A stretch of 64,000 bases of DNA from Berkiella sp963803015 (GCA_963803015.1 CAWDKV010000011.1:124001-188000); one strand, 5' to 3'. Counted from the stretch's first letter, positions 44,079-54,418 are shown. Numbers and translations are program-made. The notes: generated from the letters alone by a model not told the origin.

Positions 44079-45044
44079 ATGCCTAAACATGAAACCGCTG
44101 GCGTAACGATTCAAAGTAACGACCAAGGTCTTCTTTCAAAGCTAAGAAGCCATTTACCCACACTACCTGCAATACCCACATTGAGTATGCCGGCCTTATC
44201 AAAGATGACTCTTCCTGAACTACCGGCAATCAACAGTTTACCTGGTTTTCTGCCTGCTTATGTTGCCAAGAAATTAGGTATTACTAACAATAATGTTTGT
44301 TTGAGTACACTAGCAGAATATCATGCCACAGTAGTGAAATATGCAAATCTCGCTTTTCGATCAGCAAATACGTTTTTAGGTGCTAAAGGGAATAATCTCT
44401 TGATAGGTGATTTTGCCGCAAAGGTTCATTCGTGTTCAGCACAAAAAGCGGATAAAGCGTTAACAGAAGCATTGACGCAATTTATGACAGCACAAGCTGC
44501 AGGGCTTGCTGTATTAAAAGCAAAAGAGGCAGAAATTCAAGCCAACCCGCTCGAGTCTTCTGAAGAAAGCGACGACTCATCCGAATTGCATTCACAATCT
44601 GATGCTGGTGCTGAGCTTGATCCTGTGTGTGATGTTGGGTCAGAAGTGAGCATTGATAGTGATGAAGAATCTTCTGATGAATCGAGTGAAATTGATTTAG
44701 AGGAGCAGAAGACAGATTGCGCAGCGATCATTCAGGCCATTGCTGGATTGAGCAGACTCTATCATCTCTCAAAACAATTTGATCAATTAAGTGCAACTTA
44801 CCACAGAGATCCCGGTAAAAATCGTGCTGCGTTAGATGATGTTTATCATCAAAGTCGTGATATAGCCAGAGAAGTTGATTTATGCTTATCATCAGTCAAT
44901 GCTAATTATAATTACAATGATCTGCCTGATTTAGATCAAATAGTGGCAAATTTACCTGACACATTAGATGCACTATTAAAGAATGCTCCCAAAGGTTATG
45001 CGCCTAGTGTTAAAGAGAAAGTGACATTAGCACCAAGAAGATAG
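44079..45044 (+). CDS. unrecognised protein with acidic Ser/Glu/Asp segment
   Basis: A 321-residue protein of no recognised family. Residues ~15-75 are a Pro/Leu/Thr-rich segment with repeated LPxLP-like units (HLPTLPAIPTLSMPAL). A helical stretch follows, then a strongly acidic serine-rich region (about 165-225, SSEESDDSSELHSQ) and a helical C-terminus ending KVTLAPRR. ATG 44079 is 9 bases after GGGAG; the ATG at 44064 lies on that site. It has no signal peptide or membrane segment. Candidate secreted protein by context only. Confidence 0.55.
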   Translation: MPKHETAGVTIQSNDQGLLSKLRSHLPTLPAIPTLSMPALSKMTLPELPAINSLPGFLPAYVAKKLGITNNNVCLSTLAEYHATVVKYANLAFRSANTFLGAKGNNLLIGDFAAKVHSCSAQKADKALTEALTQFMTAQAAGLAVLKAKEAEIQANPLESSEESDDSSELHSQSDAGAELDPVCDVGSEVSIDSDEESSDESSEIDLEEQKTDCAAIIQAIAGLSRLYHLSKQFDQLSATYHRDPGKNRAALDDVYHQSRDIAREVDLCLSSVNANYNYNDLPDLDQIVANLPDTLDALLKNAPKGYAPSVKEKVTLAPRR

Positions 45045-45056
45045 CATCCAGACTTT

Positions 45057-45104
45057 GCCACTGCTCCAGATTCGGGGCGGTGGCGCTTTGCCAATAAGAA
45101 GCGC
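45057..45104. terminator. two hairpins between convergent genes
   Basis: An 11-bp stem with two G-U pairs (45057-45067 with 45074-45084) is followed by GCGCTT/AAGCGC (45083-45104). T tracts are short, so termination in either direction is only possible. Confidence 0.35.
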
Positions 45105-45105
45105 T

Positions 45106-46896
45106 TTATCCATTTTTAAGTATTTCTTTGATTTGTACATCATTCAAGCTTTCTTTCTCAATCAGTGCTTGCGCTAACTTTTCCAATTTGCTTTTATTTT
45201 GCTCTAAAATGGCTAGAGTCACCTTCTCGCAGTTGGCGATTAAAGTGCTGACTTCATTATCGATTAGGCTAGCAGTGGTTTCACTGAGCCGAAGGTTGAT
45301 AGTGTCTTTTGCGTCTAAAGGATAGCTGATAGCACCTAATTTTTGGCTCATTCCCCATTGCGCTATCATTCGTCTGGCAAGTATTGTCGCCTGTTCTAAA
45401 TCATCAGCAGCATTTGATAAATTTCCAAAAATGAGCTTTTCTGAGCAGCGGCCACCTAAAAAAATGCAAAGACGATCCGTTAAATCATTTTCGGCATAAT
45501 AATGTTTATGTTCTATAAGCGTTTGTTCAGTCATCCTCAACGCGCATCCGCGTGCAAGAATACTGATTTTCTGCAAAGGCTCATCTTTATTTTTAATGAA
45601 TGCAATTATGGCGTGTCCTGCTTCATGATAAGCAATCCGGCTTTTTTCTTCATCCGTTAAGATGCTGTCATGGGCTTCATTCATGGCGTATTCAAAATCT
45701 GATACATCAACCTTTTCTTTATTCAATCTGACTGCTCTTAAAGCGGCTTCATTGACTAAATTTTTGAGAGAGGCACCTGAAAGTCCTACGGTATCTTTTG
45801 CTATTTTCTTCAGATCAACTTTTTCAAGCGGGACTGCTTTGGTATGGATGCTGAGGATCTGCTCCCGAGCATAACAAAGTGGTAATTCTAATATGATCTT
45901 TTTGCTAAAGCGCTCAGATGTAAATAAAGCAGGATCTAAGATATCAGGACGATGGGTAGCAGCCAATACGATGATCGCTTCATCAGGTGTAAAACTATCC
46001 ATTTCAATCAGGATTTGATTTAAGATTTGCTCTGTTCCGCGAGCGAAGCACACAGAGTCAATGTCATCAATAAAAATGAGAGCAGGGGCTGATTTGCGTG
46101 CCTCTCTAAACATATCGCGTATCTGTGAGGCACCGATACTGGCAAACATCGTTGTTACTTCTGATCCACGAATACTAAAAAAAGGTACCTTCGCTTCTCC
46201 AGCTGTTGCGCGAGCCAGAAACGTCTTACCTGTCCCAGGTAAACCTATGAGTAAAACACCTCTTGGTGAAGTGGCCCCTAATTTGCTAAATTTACTTGGG
46301 ACTTTTAAACAATCGATAATCTCTTGTAGATCTTGTTTTGTACTTTCCGGGTAAACACCATCGTTAAAGTAGAGGTTTTCTATTGATTTTTCATAAAGGG
46401 GAGGAGAGGAGGGCATCAATCCAAAGAAATTATCGCGATTCCTCATCTTTTTTCGTAACATTCGACTGGTATAAATTAAAAATAAGATCAATAAAAACCA
46501 GGGGGAAATGCCCAATAATGATTCTAGCCAAGAAGATTGTTCCTCAGGCTCTACCATCATTTGCACATTTTTGTCTTTGATTAATTGAACAAAGTCTGGA
46601 TCATCATAAACAGGTAGATAAGATTCAAATGGTATTTTTTCTGTGTTACCGTCGGCTGTGTCTGTATTATTCGGAGGATGTTCAAACAGTCCCCAAGCAT
46701 GATGACCTTTTATCCAGATTTTAGTAATGTTGCCTGATGCGATTTCTGATTTAAATTGGGTATAAGGTATCAATACGGCGCTTTGCTGTGAAACAAGAAT
46801 AAACACATAATAAATGAGTATAAAGGTAAGTGCCCACACCACCCAAGGCGTGCTTTCTGTTTTAATTTGATTGTCTTGCGCCGGACCTTTTTGCAA
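45106..46896 (-). CDS. divergent FtsH-type membrane AAA protease
   Basis: A 596-residue protein with FtsH architecture: TM1 (VVWALTFILIYYVFILV), a short periplasmic domain, TM2 (PWFLLILFLIYTSRML), an AAA domain and an M41 peptidase. Walker A is GLPGTGKTFLA, Walker B IFIDDID, the zinc motif HEAGH and the third ligand in NAADDLEQAT. It is unlike canonical FtsH in that the pore residues read TMFASIG, the loop before the sensor is shortened (FARGTEQILNQ), and the arginine-finger RPGRFDRQ segment reads FTSERFSKKI. It is best seen as a diverged paralogue beside the housekeeping ftsH expected elsewhere. Confidence 0.85.
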   Translation of the reverse strand: MQKGPAQDNQIKTESTPWVVWALTFILIYYVFILVSQQSAVLIPYTQFKSEIASGNITKIWIKGHHAWGLFEHPPNNTDTADGNTEKIPFESYLPVYDDPDFVQLIKDKNVQMMVEPEEQSSWLESLLGISPWFLLILFLIYTSRMLRKKMRNRDNFFGLMPSSPPLYEKSIENLYFNDGVYPESTKQDLQEIIDCLKVPSKFSKLGATSPRGVLLIGLPGTGKTFLARATAGEAKVPFFSIRGSEVTTMFASIGASQIRDMFREARKSAPALIFIDDIDSVCFARGTEQILNQILIEMDSFTPDEAIIVLAATHRPDILDPALFTSERFSKKIILELPLCYAREQILSIHTKAVPLEKVDLKKIAKDTVGLSGASLKNLVNEAALRAVRLNKEKVDVSDFEYAMNEAHDSILTDEEKSRIAYHEAGHAIIAFIKNKDEPLQKISILARGCALRMTEQTLIEHKHYYAENDLTDRLCIFLGGRCSEKLIFGNLSNAADDLEQATILARRMIAQWGMSQKLGAISYPLDAKDTINLRLSETTASLIDNEVSTLIANCEKVTLAILEQNKSKLEKLAQALIEKESLNDVQIKEILKNG

Positions 46897-47030
46897 AATC
46901 TGGTATCCTACGAATTGCTCAATTTAATATCAGCTGGTCATTCTTACAACCAGTTCATTAAATAAATATTTTGCTTATGTGAGAAGTATAGCAATCGTTG
47001 AGGGGGGGGCGCTTCCCCTTCCCATGAATG

Positions 47031-47069
47031 TGGCACTTATCCTCTCTCAATTTGGGAGAGAAAGTGCCA
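47031..47069. terminator. hairpin downstream of valS
   Basis: TGGCACTT and AAGTGCCA enclose CTCTC/GAGAG, giving a long stem 22 bases beyond the valS stop. No T tract follows, so it may stabilise the mRNA 3' end or help termination. A run of eight or nine G followed by CGCTTCCCC lies just beyond. Confidence 0.45.
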
Positions 47070-47090
47070 AGCAACGCATTATCCCCATCT

Positions 47091-49888
47091 TTACTGAGTA
47101 GGAGGTTTTATTGTTGGATTAATTTTCTCATAATTTTCTCTTAGCTTATACAAAGCCGCTTCAGCCTGACTTAAGCGCTCACGCTCTTGTTGCACGATTT
47201 CAGAAGGTGCTTTTTGCGTATAACTTTCATTATCCAGTTTCTTTTTATAAAGCGCTTTCTCTTTTTCGAGCTTCTCTATTTCTTTTAACAGGCGTTTGCT
47301 TTCAGCTTCGACATCGATAAGGCCTGCAAGCGGGATAAAAATTTCTAGATCTCCAACGATAGCTGTTGCTGCTTCAGGGCTGGGGTCATTAGCATTAAGC
47401 TGTTGCAGATTTTCTAATCTGGCTAAATTCAAAATGATGTTTTGTTGAGAAATTATCGTTGCAATGGATTTGCTATTAGAGCCCCGATAAATCGCGGTGA
47501 GGAGCTTACTCGGACTGAGATTCATTTCACCACGAATATTACGAATGCCAATGATAAAATTCTGCACTGTTGTTACTTCTTGCTCGATATTTTCATTCAT
47601 CAAAGTGTTGTCAACGATTGGGTAAGGTTGGTTCATAATCGTTATCGGCGATTTATCTTTTCCGAAAAAGGGCACGAGTTTTTGCCAAATTTCTTCTGTA
47701 ATAAATGGCATGATGGGATGGAGTACGCGCATGAGCTCTTCTAAAATAGCGATTAATGTGTAGCGCGTGCCAGCTTGTGCTTTAACTGAAAAGGTATTTT
47801 GCGTGAGAACAGGTTTGGCAAGCTCTAAATACCAATCACAATATTCATTCCAGATAAATTCATAAAGCGCTTGCGCTGCAATATCGAAGCGATAAAGCTT
47901 AATGTGCTCAAGCACTCTTGCTTTTGTTTTTTGTAGCCTAGACCAAATCCACTTATCATAGAGAGAAAATTCTCTCTCAGCATCATTTTGACCGATGCTA
48001 TGATTTTCAAGATTCATCATCACATAGCGGGCGGCGTTCCAGATTTTATTACAGAAATTGCGATAGCCTTCAACCCGTGCTAAATCAAAGCGGATATGGC
48101 GATTGTTGGAAGCAAGGGCGCAAAAAGTAAAGCGTAGCGCATCAGTTCCAAAAGAGGGGATCCCTTGTGGATATTGCTTACGGGTGTCTTTCTCAATTTG
48201 TTTGGCCATTTGTGGTTGCATAAGGCCACTGGTACGTTTAGCAACCAAATCTTCCAGGGCAATGCCATCAATCAAATCGATAGGATCGAGAATATTTCCT
48301 TTCGATTTTGACATCTTTTGTCCCTTGGCATCTTGAATAAGGCCATGGACAAACACTTGCTTAAAGGGTACTTCCCCTCTAAATTTAAGCCCCATCATGA
48401 TCATACGGGCAACCCAGAAAAAGATGATATCAAAGCCGGTCACTAAAACGCTGGTAGGATAAAATGTTTTGAGTTCTGTGGGTTTCATCTGGCCATCCTA
48501 AAGTTGAAAAGGGCCAGAGAGCAGAGGAAAACCAAGTATCTAGTACATCATTATCTTGTTTAAGTGTGAGAGTTTCTTCTAATTTATATTTATTTCTGAC
48601 GTGTGTTTCGCTTTCCCCGACATAAATATTGCCCGCTTCATCATACCAAGCAGGGATGCGATGGCCCCACCAGAATTGCCGACTAATACACCAGTCTTCA
48701 ATTTTTTTCATCCATTCAAAATAATCATTTTTCCAGTTATCTGGTACAAATTCTATTTTGCCAGATTCCACTGCCGCAACAGCTTCTTTGGCTAAAGGCG
48801 CTGTACGGACAAACCATTGATCGGTGAGATAAGGCTCAACTATTTCGCCTGATCTATCTGCACGCGGAACGTTGATTTTATGGGGTTCAATTTTTTCTAA
48901 TAACCCTAATTGTTCTAAGATCAGCAACAATTTTTTCTCTGGCAACAAAGCGATTTAAGCCTTGATATTGCATTGGGGCGTTCTCATTGATTGCGGCATC
49001 AATGGTGAGAATGTTAATCATTTCTAAATTGTGACGTTTACCGATTTGATAATCGTTAAAATCATGGGCAGGCGTAATTTTGACACAGCCTGTACCAAAG
49101 GCAGGGTCGACATATTCATCCGCTATAATTGGGATTTCTCGATTAGAGAGCGGTAATAATATCATTTTACCGATTAAAGCTTGATACCTTCGATCTTCAG
49201 GATTGACCGCCACAGCAACGTCGCCCAACATTGTTTCAGGTCGGGTAGTTGCCACCACCAGTGATTGTTTACCTTCAACCAGGGGATAGCGGATGTACCA
49301 AAGTTTACCTTCTTCCTCTTCAGCTATCACTTCTAAATCAGAAACCGCGGTGTGATATTTAGGATCCCAGTTGACCAAGCGTTTACCGCGATAGATTAAA
49401 TCTTCTTCATAAAGTTTAATAAACACTTCTTTGACCGCTTTGGATAAACCTTCATCCATGGTAAAGCGCTCGCGCTTCCAATCAATAGATGCACCTAGAC
49501 GACGCATTTGTTGACTGATGGTATTGCCTGAGTGGGTTTTCCATTCCCATATTTTTTCAATAAATTCTTCGCGCTTGAGACTTTTTTTACTAATACCCTG
49601 CGCAAGAAGTTGTCGCTCTACCACCATTTGTGTGGCAATACCGGCATGATCGGTGCCACCTTGCCAAAGTGTTTCATAGCCTTGCATACGGTGTAGACGA
49701 ATAAGCGCATCCATAATCGTATCTTGAAAAGCATGCCCCATGTGCAAGGTGCCGGTGACATTGGGTGGAGGCAACATAATGCAATAACTTTCTTTAGCAG
49801 GTGTTGCGGCAAAGAAACCAGATTGTTCCCAATATTGATACCACTTTTTTTCTAAAGCATGGGGTTGGTAAGTCTTTTCCATAGTCAT
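47091..49888 (-). pseudogene. valS: valine--tRNA ligase, reading frame broken by two 1-base insertions
   Basis: A class I synthetase. PPPNVTGTLHMGHAFQ (HIGH) is in the first segment; GHRIPAWYDEAGNIYVG and DTWFSSALWPFSTLGW are in the second; KMSKSKGNILDPIDLIDG and the C-terminal coiled coil are in the third. Frames are open at 48887-49915, 48430-48948 and 47091-48488 on this strand. One extra base near 48915-48920 and one extra G (on +) in the run 48480-48482 explain both shifts. Correcting them restores about 930 residues, close to E. coli ValS (951). ValS is essential, so sequencing or assembly error is the likeliest cause. The start is ATG 49888 or 49882. Confidence 0.92.
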
Positions 49889-49901
49889 AGCTGATGAACC
49901 T

Positions 49902-51389
49902 TTATAATCTTTCAAGAAGAAATTGAACTAAGAGGGGAACCGGTCTGCCTGTTGCACCACGAGATTTACCGACACCAGAGGCGGTGTTGGCGATATCTAA
50001 ATGGGCCCAATTAAAGTTTTTGGTAAATTTAGACAAAAAGCACCCGGCAATAATTGATCTAGCGCCCACATCTGAAAAGGGCACATTCGAGATATCTGCA
50101 AATTCAGAGTTTAAGGCTTCTTCATATTCTTCCCACAAAGGTAAAGGCCATATTCTGTCACTGCTTTCGTGACTGGCCTGCACAAGCGCCTCTGATAATT
50201 TCTCGTTATTACTCATTAAGGCAGAGGCTTGATGGCCCAAAGCGAGAAAGCAGGCGCCAGTCAGTGTGGCAATATCAATTACCACTTCTGGATTGAAACG
50301 TTCACAATAGGTTAAGGCATCAGCCAAGATTAAACGCCCTTCAGCGTCTGTATTTAGGATCTCAACGGTGAGACCAGACATACTGGTAACAATATCTTCT
50401 GGGCGCGTTGCAGTAGGACCTGGCATATTTTCGCAGCTAGGAATAACACCAATAATATTGAGTGGTAAGGCCAATTGAAGCGCAGCTTCTAAAACGCCTA
50501 ATACGGTAGCAGCACCACACATGTCATATTTCATCCCAATCATAAAAGGAGGTACTTTGAGCGTATTACCGCCTGTATCAAAGGTGATACCTTTGCCGAC
50601 TAAGACAATAGGTTTATCTGATTTTCGCGCACCGCGATATTCAAGGGTGATTAATTTTGCATTACTTTCGCTACCACTGGTAACCGAAAGGAGGAGGCCC
50701 ATATTGAGGGCGGCCATATCCTTTTCTTCTAGAACCGCAATACTTACTTTAGGGTGTTTCTTAGCAAACTGTTTGGCGTAATTCGCTAAAAAACTGGGAT
50801 CGCACACATTTGCCGGCAGATTGGCCAAATTTTTGACAACTTCTACCCCTTCCACAATGGCCCGAGCAATCACGGCCGCTTTTTCACATTCCTTGAGTTC
50901 ACTTTTAGGAACCAAAAAGACAAAGCGGCGCAAAGCGCGCTTAGGCAGTGTTTTTTGGCTTTTGAATTTATCAAAGCGATATAATGCTGCTTGGATGGTT
51001 TCAATGGCTTGACGTACTTGCCAAGCTGGGGAGCGGTCTTTTACCGGAAAATCACTCAGGACAATGCTGGCATCTAAAGCGCCTGTATGGGCAAGGGCTT
51101 TGATAATTGAAGTGATAATATCGCGAAATTGTTTTTCGGTTATCTCTTTGTCGCCTGCGCCTATAATTAAAACGCGTTCAGACCCACTTTGTGGGAAATC
51201 ATGAAAAACAGTTACGCAGCCTAATTGGCTGGGTATATCCCCTCTAGCTAGGCGTTCTTTTAAAAGGGTTTGGCTTGCTTTGTCCCATTTTTCAAGTGTG
51301 GGAGAGAGTCTACGTGTTCCGAACTGGCTCGTAATGAGACAACTCGATTTTTGTTTTTCACTTAAGCTACTTTTTACACTAAATTCCAT
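49902..51389 (-). CDS. pepA: leucyl (cytosol) aminopeptidase
   Basis: A 495-residue M17 aminopeptidase that removes N-terminal residues; E. coli PepA also binds DNA at recombination and pyrimidine sites. The metal-binding motifs are VGKGITFDTGG, MKYDMCGAATVLG and the signature NTDAEGRLILADAL. The C-terminus has DIANTASGVGKSRGATGRPV. Length is normal (503 in E. coli). It is upstream of valS in the same direction and divergent from lptF, as in E. coli, except that holC is missing between pepA and valS. Confidence 0.96.
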   Translation of the reverse strand: MEFSVKSSLSEKQKSSCLITSQFGTRRLSPTLEKWDKASQTLLKERLARGDIPSQLGCVTVFHDFPQSGSERVLIIGAGDKEITEKQFRDIITSIIKALAHTGALDASIVLSDFPVKDRSPAWQVRQAIETIQAALYRFDKFKSQKTLPKRALRRFVFLVPKSELKECEKAAVIARAIVEGVEVVKNLANLPANVCDPSFLANYAKQFAKKHPKVSIAVLEEKDMAALNMGLLLSVTSGSESNAKLITLEYRGARKSDKPIVLVGKGITFDTGGNTLKVPPFMIGMKYDMCGAATVLGVLEAALQLALPLNIIGVIPSCENMPGPTATRPEDIVTSMSGLTVEILNTDAEGRLILADALTYCERFNPEVVIDIATLTGACFLALGHQASALMSNNEKLSEALVQASHESSDRIWPLPLWEEYEEALNSEFADISNVPFSDVGARSIIAGCFLSKFTKNFNWAHLDIANTASGVGKSRGATGRPVPLLVQFLLERL

Positions 51390-51450
51390 AAATGTCCCAT
51401 GAGAGATAAGATTAAGAAGGTGGATAACTTATTTAAACGCTATTTAGTCA

Positions 51451-51478
51451 TTTTGTTTATCATGATAAAGGGTATAAT
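51451..51478 (+). promoter_or_regulatory. probable sigma-70 promoter of lptF
   Basis: A perfect TATAAT at 51473-51478 lies 30 bases before the lptF ATG, with TTTTGT at 51451-51456 as a weak -35 at 16-base spacing. Confidence 0.5.
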
Positions 51479-51507
51479 TCACTAATTTTTCTCACAAGTA
51501 CACCAGC

Positions 51508-52620
51508 ATGTTAATTCAACGTTACTTATTTCGTGAAATATCCTATACCTTCTTATCAGTTATGTTGGTTACACTGCTTATAGCCGTTAGCAATAAATTT
51601 GTTAGATTGGTTACTAAAATGTCTTCTGGTGACATTTCTCCCGAGGTCTTATTTCAAGCGGTTTTATTGCAAGTGCCCGAATTGCTTGCCTTTTTGTTGC
51701 CGGTTGCGCTCTTTTTAGGGATTTTACTTTGCTTGAGTAAATTATTTGCTGAAAATGAAATCCCCGTGATGTTTGCTTGTGGTTTATCGTGGCGACATTT
51801 AATAGGCGTGAGCTTAATCTTATCGTTAATTACCATGATATTGGCAGCTAGCTTTAGCTGTTATCTTGGGCCAAAAATTGCGAATCATCGCGAGAAGTTG
51901 TTACAAAAAGAAGGGCCCATGTTTTTAGTGCAAACGATTGCCCCTGGCAAATTTCATTCCTTTCGTGATCGCACCATTTTTTACATTGGAGATTTAAGTG
52001 ATGATCGCCAAGAATTAAAACATTTGTTTGTTGTACAACAACCAGATAAAGAAAAAGAACCAGATTCACCTTGGCAGTTGGTAACTGCAGCAAGCGGGCA
52101 CCTCGTGAAAGATCAACAAAAAGGATTAACTTACCTGCAATTAAAAGACGGCTATCGTTATACAGGCACATCTATCGCGGAAGATTTAACGATAATTGAA
52201 TTCGGTGGCTATCAAAAACTTTTAGAAGAGCACCAGCCGCAACAAGAATTTCATTATCATCGAACTATGCCAACAACTATGTTGTGGGATAAACCCATTC
52301 CCTCAAACTTAGCGGAGTTGCAATGGCGCCTCGCCATTCCCTTATCTGCGCCATTACTTGCTTTACTGGCGGTACCTTTAAGTCGTGTTTCGCCAAGACA
52401 AGGTCGCTATAGCCGATTGTTTCTTGCTATTTTAATTTGCATTATTTATTACAACTTACTGACAATAAGTAAACGTTGGGTTTCCACGGAAGTGCTTGCC
52501 CCCTGGGTGGGATTATGGTGGGTACATTTATTATTACTGACTAGTAGCATTATCTTTTTACTCATTGCATCGGGTCGCTGGCGGCAAGCATGGGCCTATG
52601 TTAAAGGGAGTGCAAAATGA
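51508..52620 (+). CDS. lptF: LPS export system permease LptF
   Basis: A 370-residue inner-membrane subunit of the LptB2FG ABC exporter that lifts LPS toward LptC/LptA. It has the YjgP/YjgQ pattern: three N-terminal TM segments, a periplasmic jellyroll (LVQTIAPGKFHSFRDRTIFYIGDL) and three C-terminal segments beginning RLAIPLSAPLLALLAVPLSRVSPRQGR, which is diagnostic of LptF. Its TGA overlaps the lptG ATG by 4 bases. Confidence 0.95.
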   Translation: MLIQRYLFREISYTFLSVMLVTLLIAVSNKFVRLVTKMSSGDISPEVLFQAVLLQVPELLAFLLPVALFLGILLCLSKLFAENEIPVMFACGLSWRHLIGVSLILSLITMILAASFSCYLGPKIANHREKLLQKEGPMFLVQTIAPGKFHSFRDRTIFYIGDLSDDRQELKHLFVVQQPDKEKEPDSPWQLVTAASGHLVKDQQKGLTYLQLKDGYRYTGTSIAEDLTIIEFGGYQKLLEEHQPQQEFHYHRTMPTTMLWDKPIPSNLAELQWRLAIPLSAPLLALLAVPLSRVSPRQGRYSRLFLAILICIIYYNLLTISKRWVSTEVLAPWVGLWWVHLLLLTSSIIFLLIASGRWRQAWAYVKGSAK

Positions 52621-53684
52621 ATAAATTGACTCTCTATTTAGGGAAAACGGTATTAGTTTCTATTTTTATTACTCTGCTTTTCTTTGTCGGTTTAGAGTTT
52701 ATTTTTGATATGGTCAGTGAGCTTCGATTGCTGGGAACGGGAGATTATACGCTGGCTAAAGTGTTAGCTTTTATTGTCTTGTCTCTACCACAATCAATAG
52801 CAAACCTGTTTCCGATGGCGGCATTGCTCGGAACAATAATGGGATTAGGCTTATTAGCTGGCCGAAGCGAACTCGTCGTGATAAGGGCTGCAGGTTGGAG
52901 CATTGGCGATATCATTATTGCTGTCAGTAAATTAGCACTCATTTTGGCAATCTGCATCATGATTATTCAAGAGAGTGTCGTTCCTCTAACGGATAAGTGG
53001 GCAAGGCAACAAAAAGCGTGGGCACTCAGTAGTGGTCAAACATTGAATACTAGTTTTGGTACATGGATGCGAGATGGTGATAGCTTTATCTATATCAAAG
53101 ATATAGATTCAGATAGCCATTTAGAAGGGATAACTCAGTACCAATTTGATCAAAACATGCGCTTGTTGAGAATGCAGGTCGCCAAAGTCGCCGATTTTGA
53201 GAATGGACATTTTGTACTGCGAGATGTGACTGAGACGCAATTTCACGAAGATAAAGTAATAGAAAGCAAATTTGAGACGAAGATCTGGCAAAGTAATATC
53301 CGACCTCATATTCTGCAGGTGGCAGGTGTAAAAGATTTAGAAGATTTAACTTTAAATGAGTTGCTCCAAACGATAGAATATCGCAAGGCAAACGCCTTAA
53401 ATTACAAAGCGTATCAGCTAGCGTTTTGGCAAAAAATCGTCCATCCACTTGCTATTATTGTGATGATGTTTGTGGCCATTCCTTTTCTCTTTGGCCCGCT
53501 GCGTTCAACGACGATGGGTTTTAGGTTATTAGTGGGGATTTTGATAGGTTTTGTTTTTTACTTGTTTAATCAGTTATTTGGTCCTTTAACACAAGTCTAT
53601 GCTATTCCGCCTTTTGTTGGCGCGATATTACCGACAATGCTATTTTTCTTTTTGGGGATCTATCTTTGTAAACGGACTTTCTAG
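52617..53684 (+). CDS. lptG: LPS export system permease LptG
   Basis: A 355-residue partner of LptF with the same six-TM plus jellyroll plan. LPQSIANLFPMAALLGTIMGLGLLAGRSELVVIRAAGWS is split over TM2-TM3 and its coupling helix. WQKIVHPLAIIVMMFVAIPFLFGPLRST opens the last TM block. It is co-translated with lptF (ATGA overlap). The 3' end overlaps the convergent RDD gene by 4 bases. Confidence 0.95.
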   Translation: MNKLTLYLGKTVLVSIFITLLFFVGLEFIFDMVSELRLLGTGDYTLAKVLAFIVLSLPQSIANLFPMAALLGTIMGLGLLAGRSELVVIRAAGWSIGDIIIAVSKLALILAICIMIIQESVVPLTDKWARQQKAWALSSGQTLNTSFGTWMRDGDSFIYIKDIDSDSHLEGITQYQFDQNMRLLRMQVAKVADFENGHFVLRDVTETQFHEDKVIESKFETKIWQSNIRPHILQVAGVKDLEDLTLNELLQTIEYRKANALNYKAYQLAFWQKIVHPLAIIVMMFVAIPFLFGPLRSTTMGFRLLVGILIGFVFYLFNQLFGPLTQVYAIPPFVGAILPTMLFFFLGIYLCKRTF

Positions 53685-54133
53685 GCGTCGTTTTTAGCTT
53701 GTTTTGGTAGTAAACGTACCAGTTTGGTGCCAGCCAAGCGATCATGTAATGCTTGATTGTCTTTATCGATTAAGCACCAGAGGAAACCCAGTCCTGCCAT
53801 GCTCAAACTAAACAAAGCCAGAAAATATCGAATCAAGGCTATTTTCCAGGTGAGCTTGTTATGGTAAGTGTCGACGAGTTGAACCTTCCAAGCGAGCATG
53901 CCTAAAGTTTGTCCGCTCTTTTGCCAAAACCAAGACAAAAAGAAGCCAGTTCCTACAACCAAGTAGGCTAGGAAAACTTCGCGGAAAGGTAGAAAGGATT
54001 GCCCTTTATTCACCATAAAGGCAACGATGGTTATCAATAAGATAAAAGAGACGACGATAAAGCTGTCATATAACATGGCAGCCATTCTTCTCGAGAATGA
54101 AGCGGGAATATATAAATCAGTGCTTGAAATCAT
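53681..54133 (-). CDS. RDD family membrane protein
   Basis: A 150-residue protein with three to four hydrophobic segments and the RDD pattern: a basic FSRRMAAMLYDSFIV start with the Arg-Asp pair, SGQTLGMLAWKVQLVD in the middle and DNQALHDRLAGTKLV at the end. Family members are poorly understood; some affect ion exchange. It lies between lptG (convergent) and tRNA-Leu. Confidence 0.85.
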   Translation of the reverse strand: MISSTDLYIPASFSRRMAAMLYDSFIVVSFILLITIVAFMVNKGQSFLPFREVFLAYLVVGTGFFLSWFWQKSGQTLGMLAWKVQLVDTYHNKLTWKIALIRYFLALFSLSMAGLGFLWCLIDKDNQALHDRLAGTKLVRLLPKQAKNDA

Positions 54134-54148
54134 ATTTTCACATTTGCT

Positions 54149-54235
54149 TGGTGCCGGAGGAGAGAATCGAACTCACACAATGTTGCCATTACCAGATTTT
54201 GAGTCTGGCGCGTCTACCAGTTCCGCCACTCCGGC
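54149..54235 (-). tRNA. tRNA-Leu (anticodon CAA)
   Basis: An 87-base class II tRNA read on the minus strand. The acceptor stem is GCCGGAG/CTCCGGC with discriminator A and encoded CCA. The anticodon stem-loop is CCAGA-CTCAAAA-TCTGG, giving anticodon CAA for UUG. A long variable arm is followed by the T-arm GTTCGATTC. The D-arm has the Leu-type GGTAGACGC. Confidence 0.95.
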
Positions 54236-54418
54236 GTTTAGGGAGCAGAGTATACCAGCTGTACAGAATAAGGCCAGATCTAGTCAAAAAATAGCTAGAA
54301 ACAAAAAGTCAATTGACTTTCATTTATATTACCGTTTGTCACATAAGGCAAAAGTGAATACCATAGGGGATTAATAAAAATAATATAATTTTGTTTTTTA
54401 ACTTAATAAGGGTAGCGT

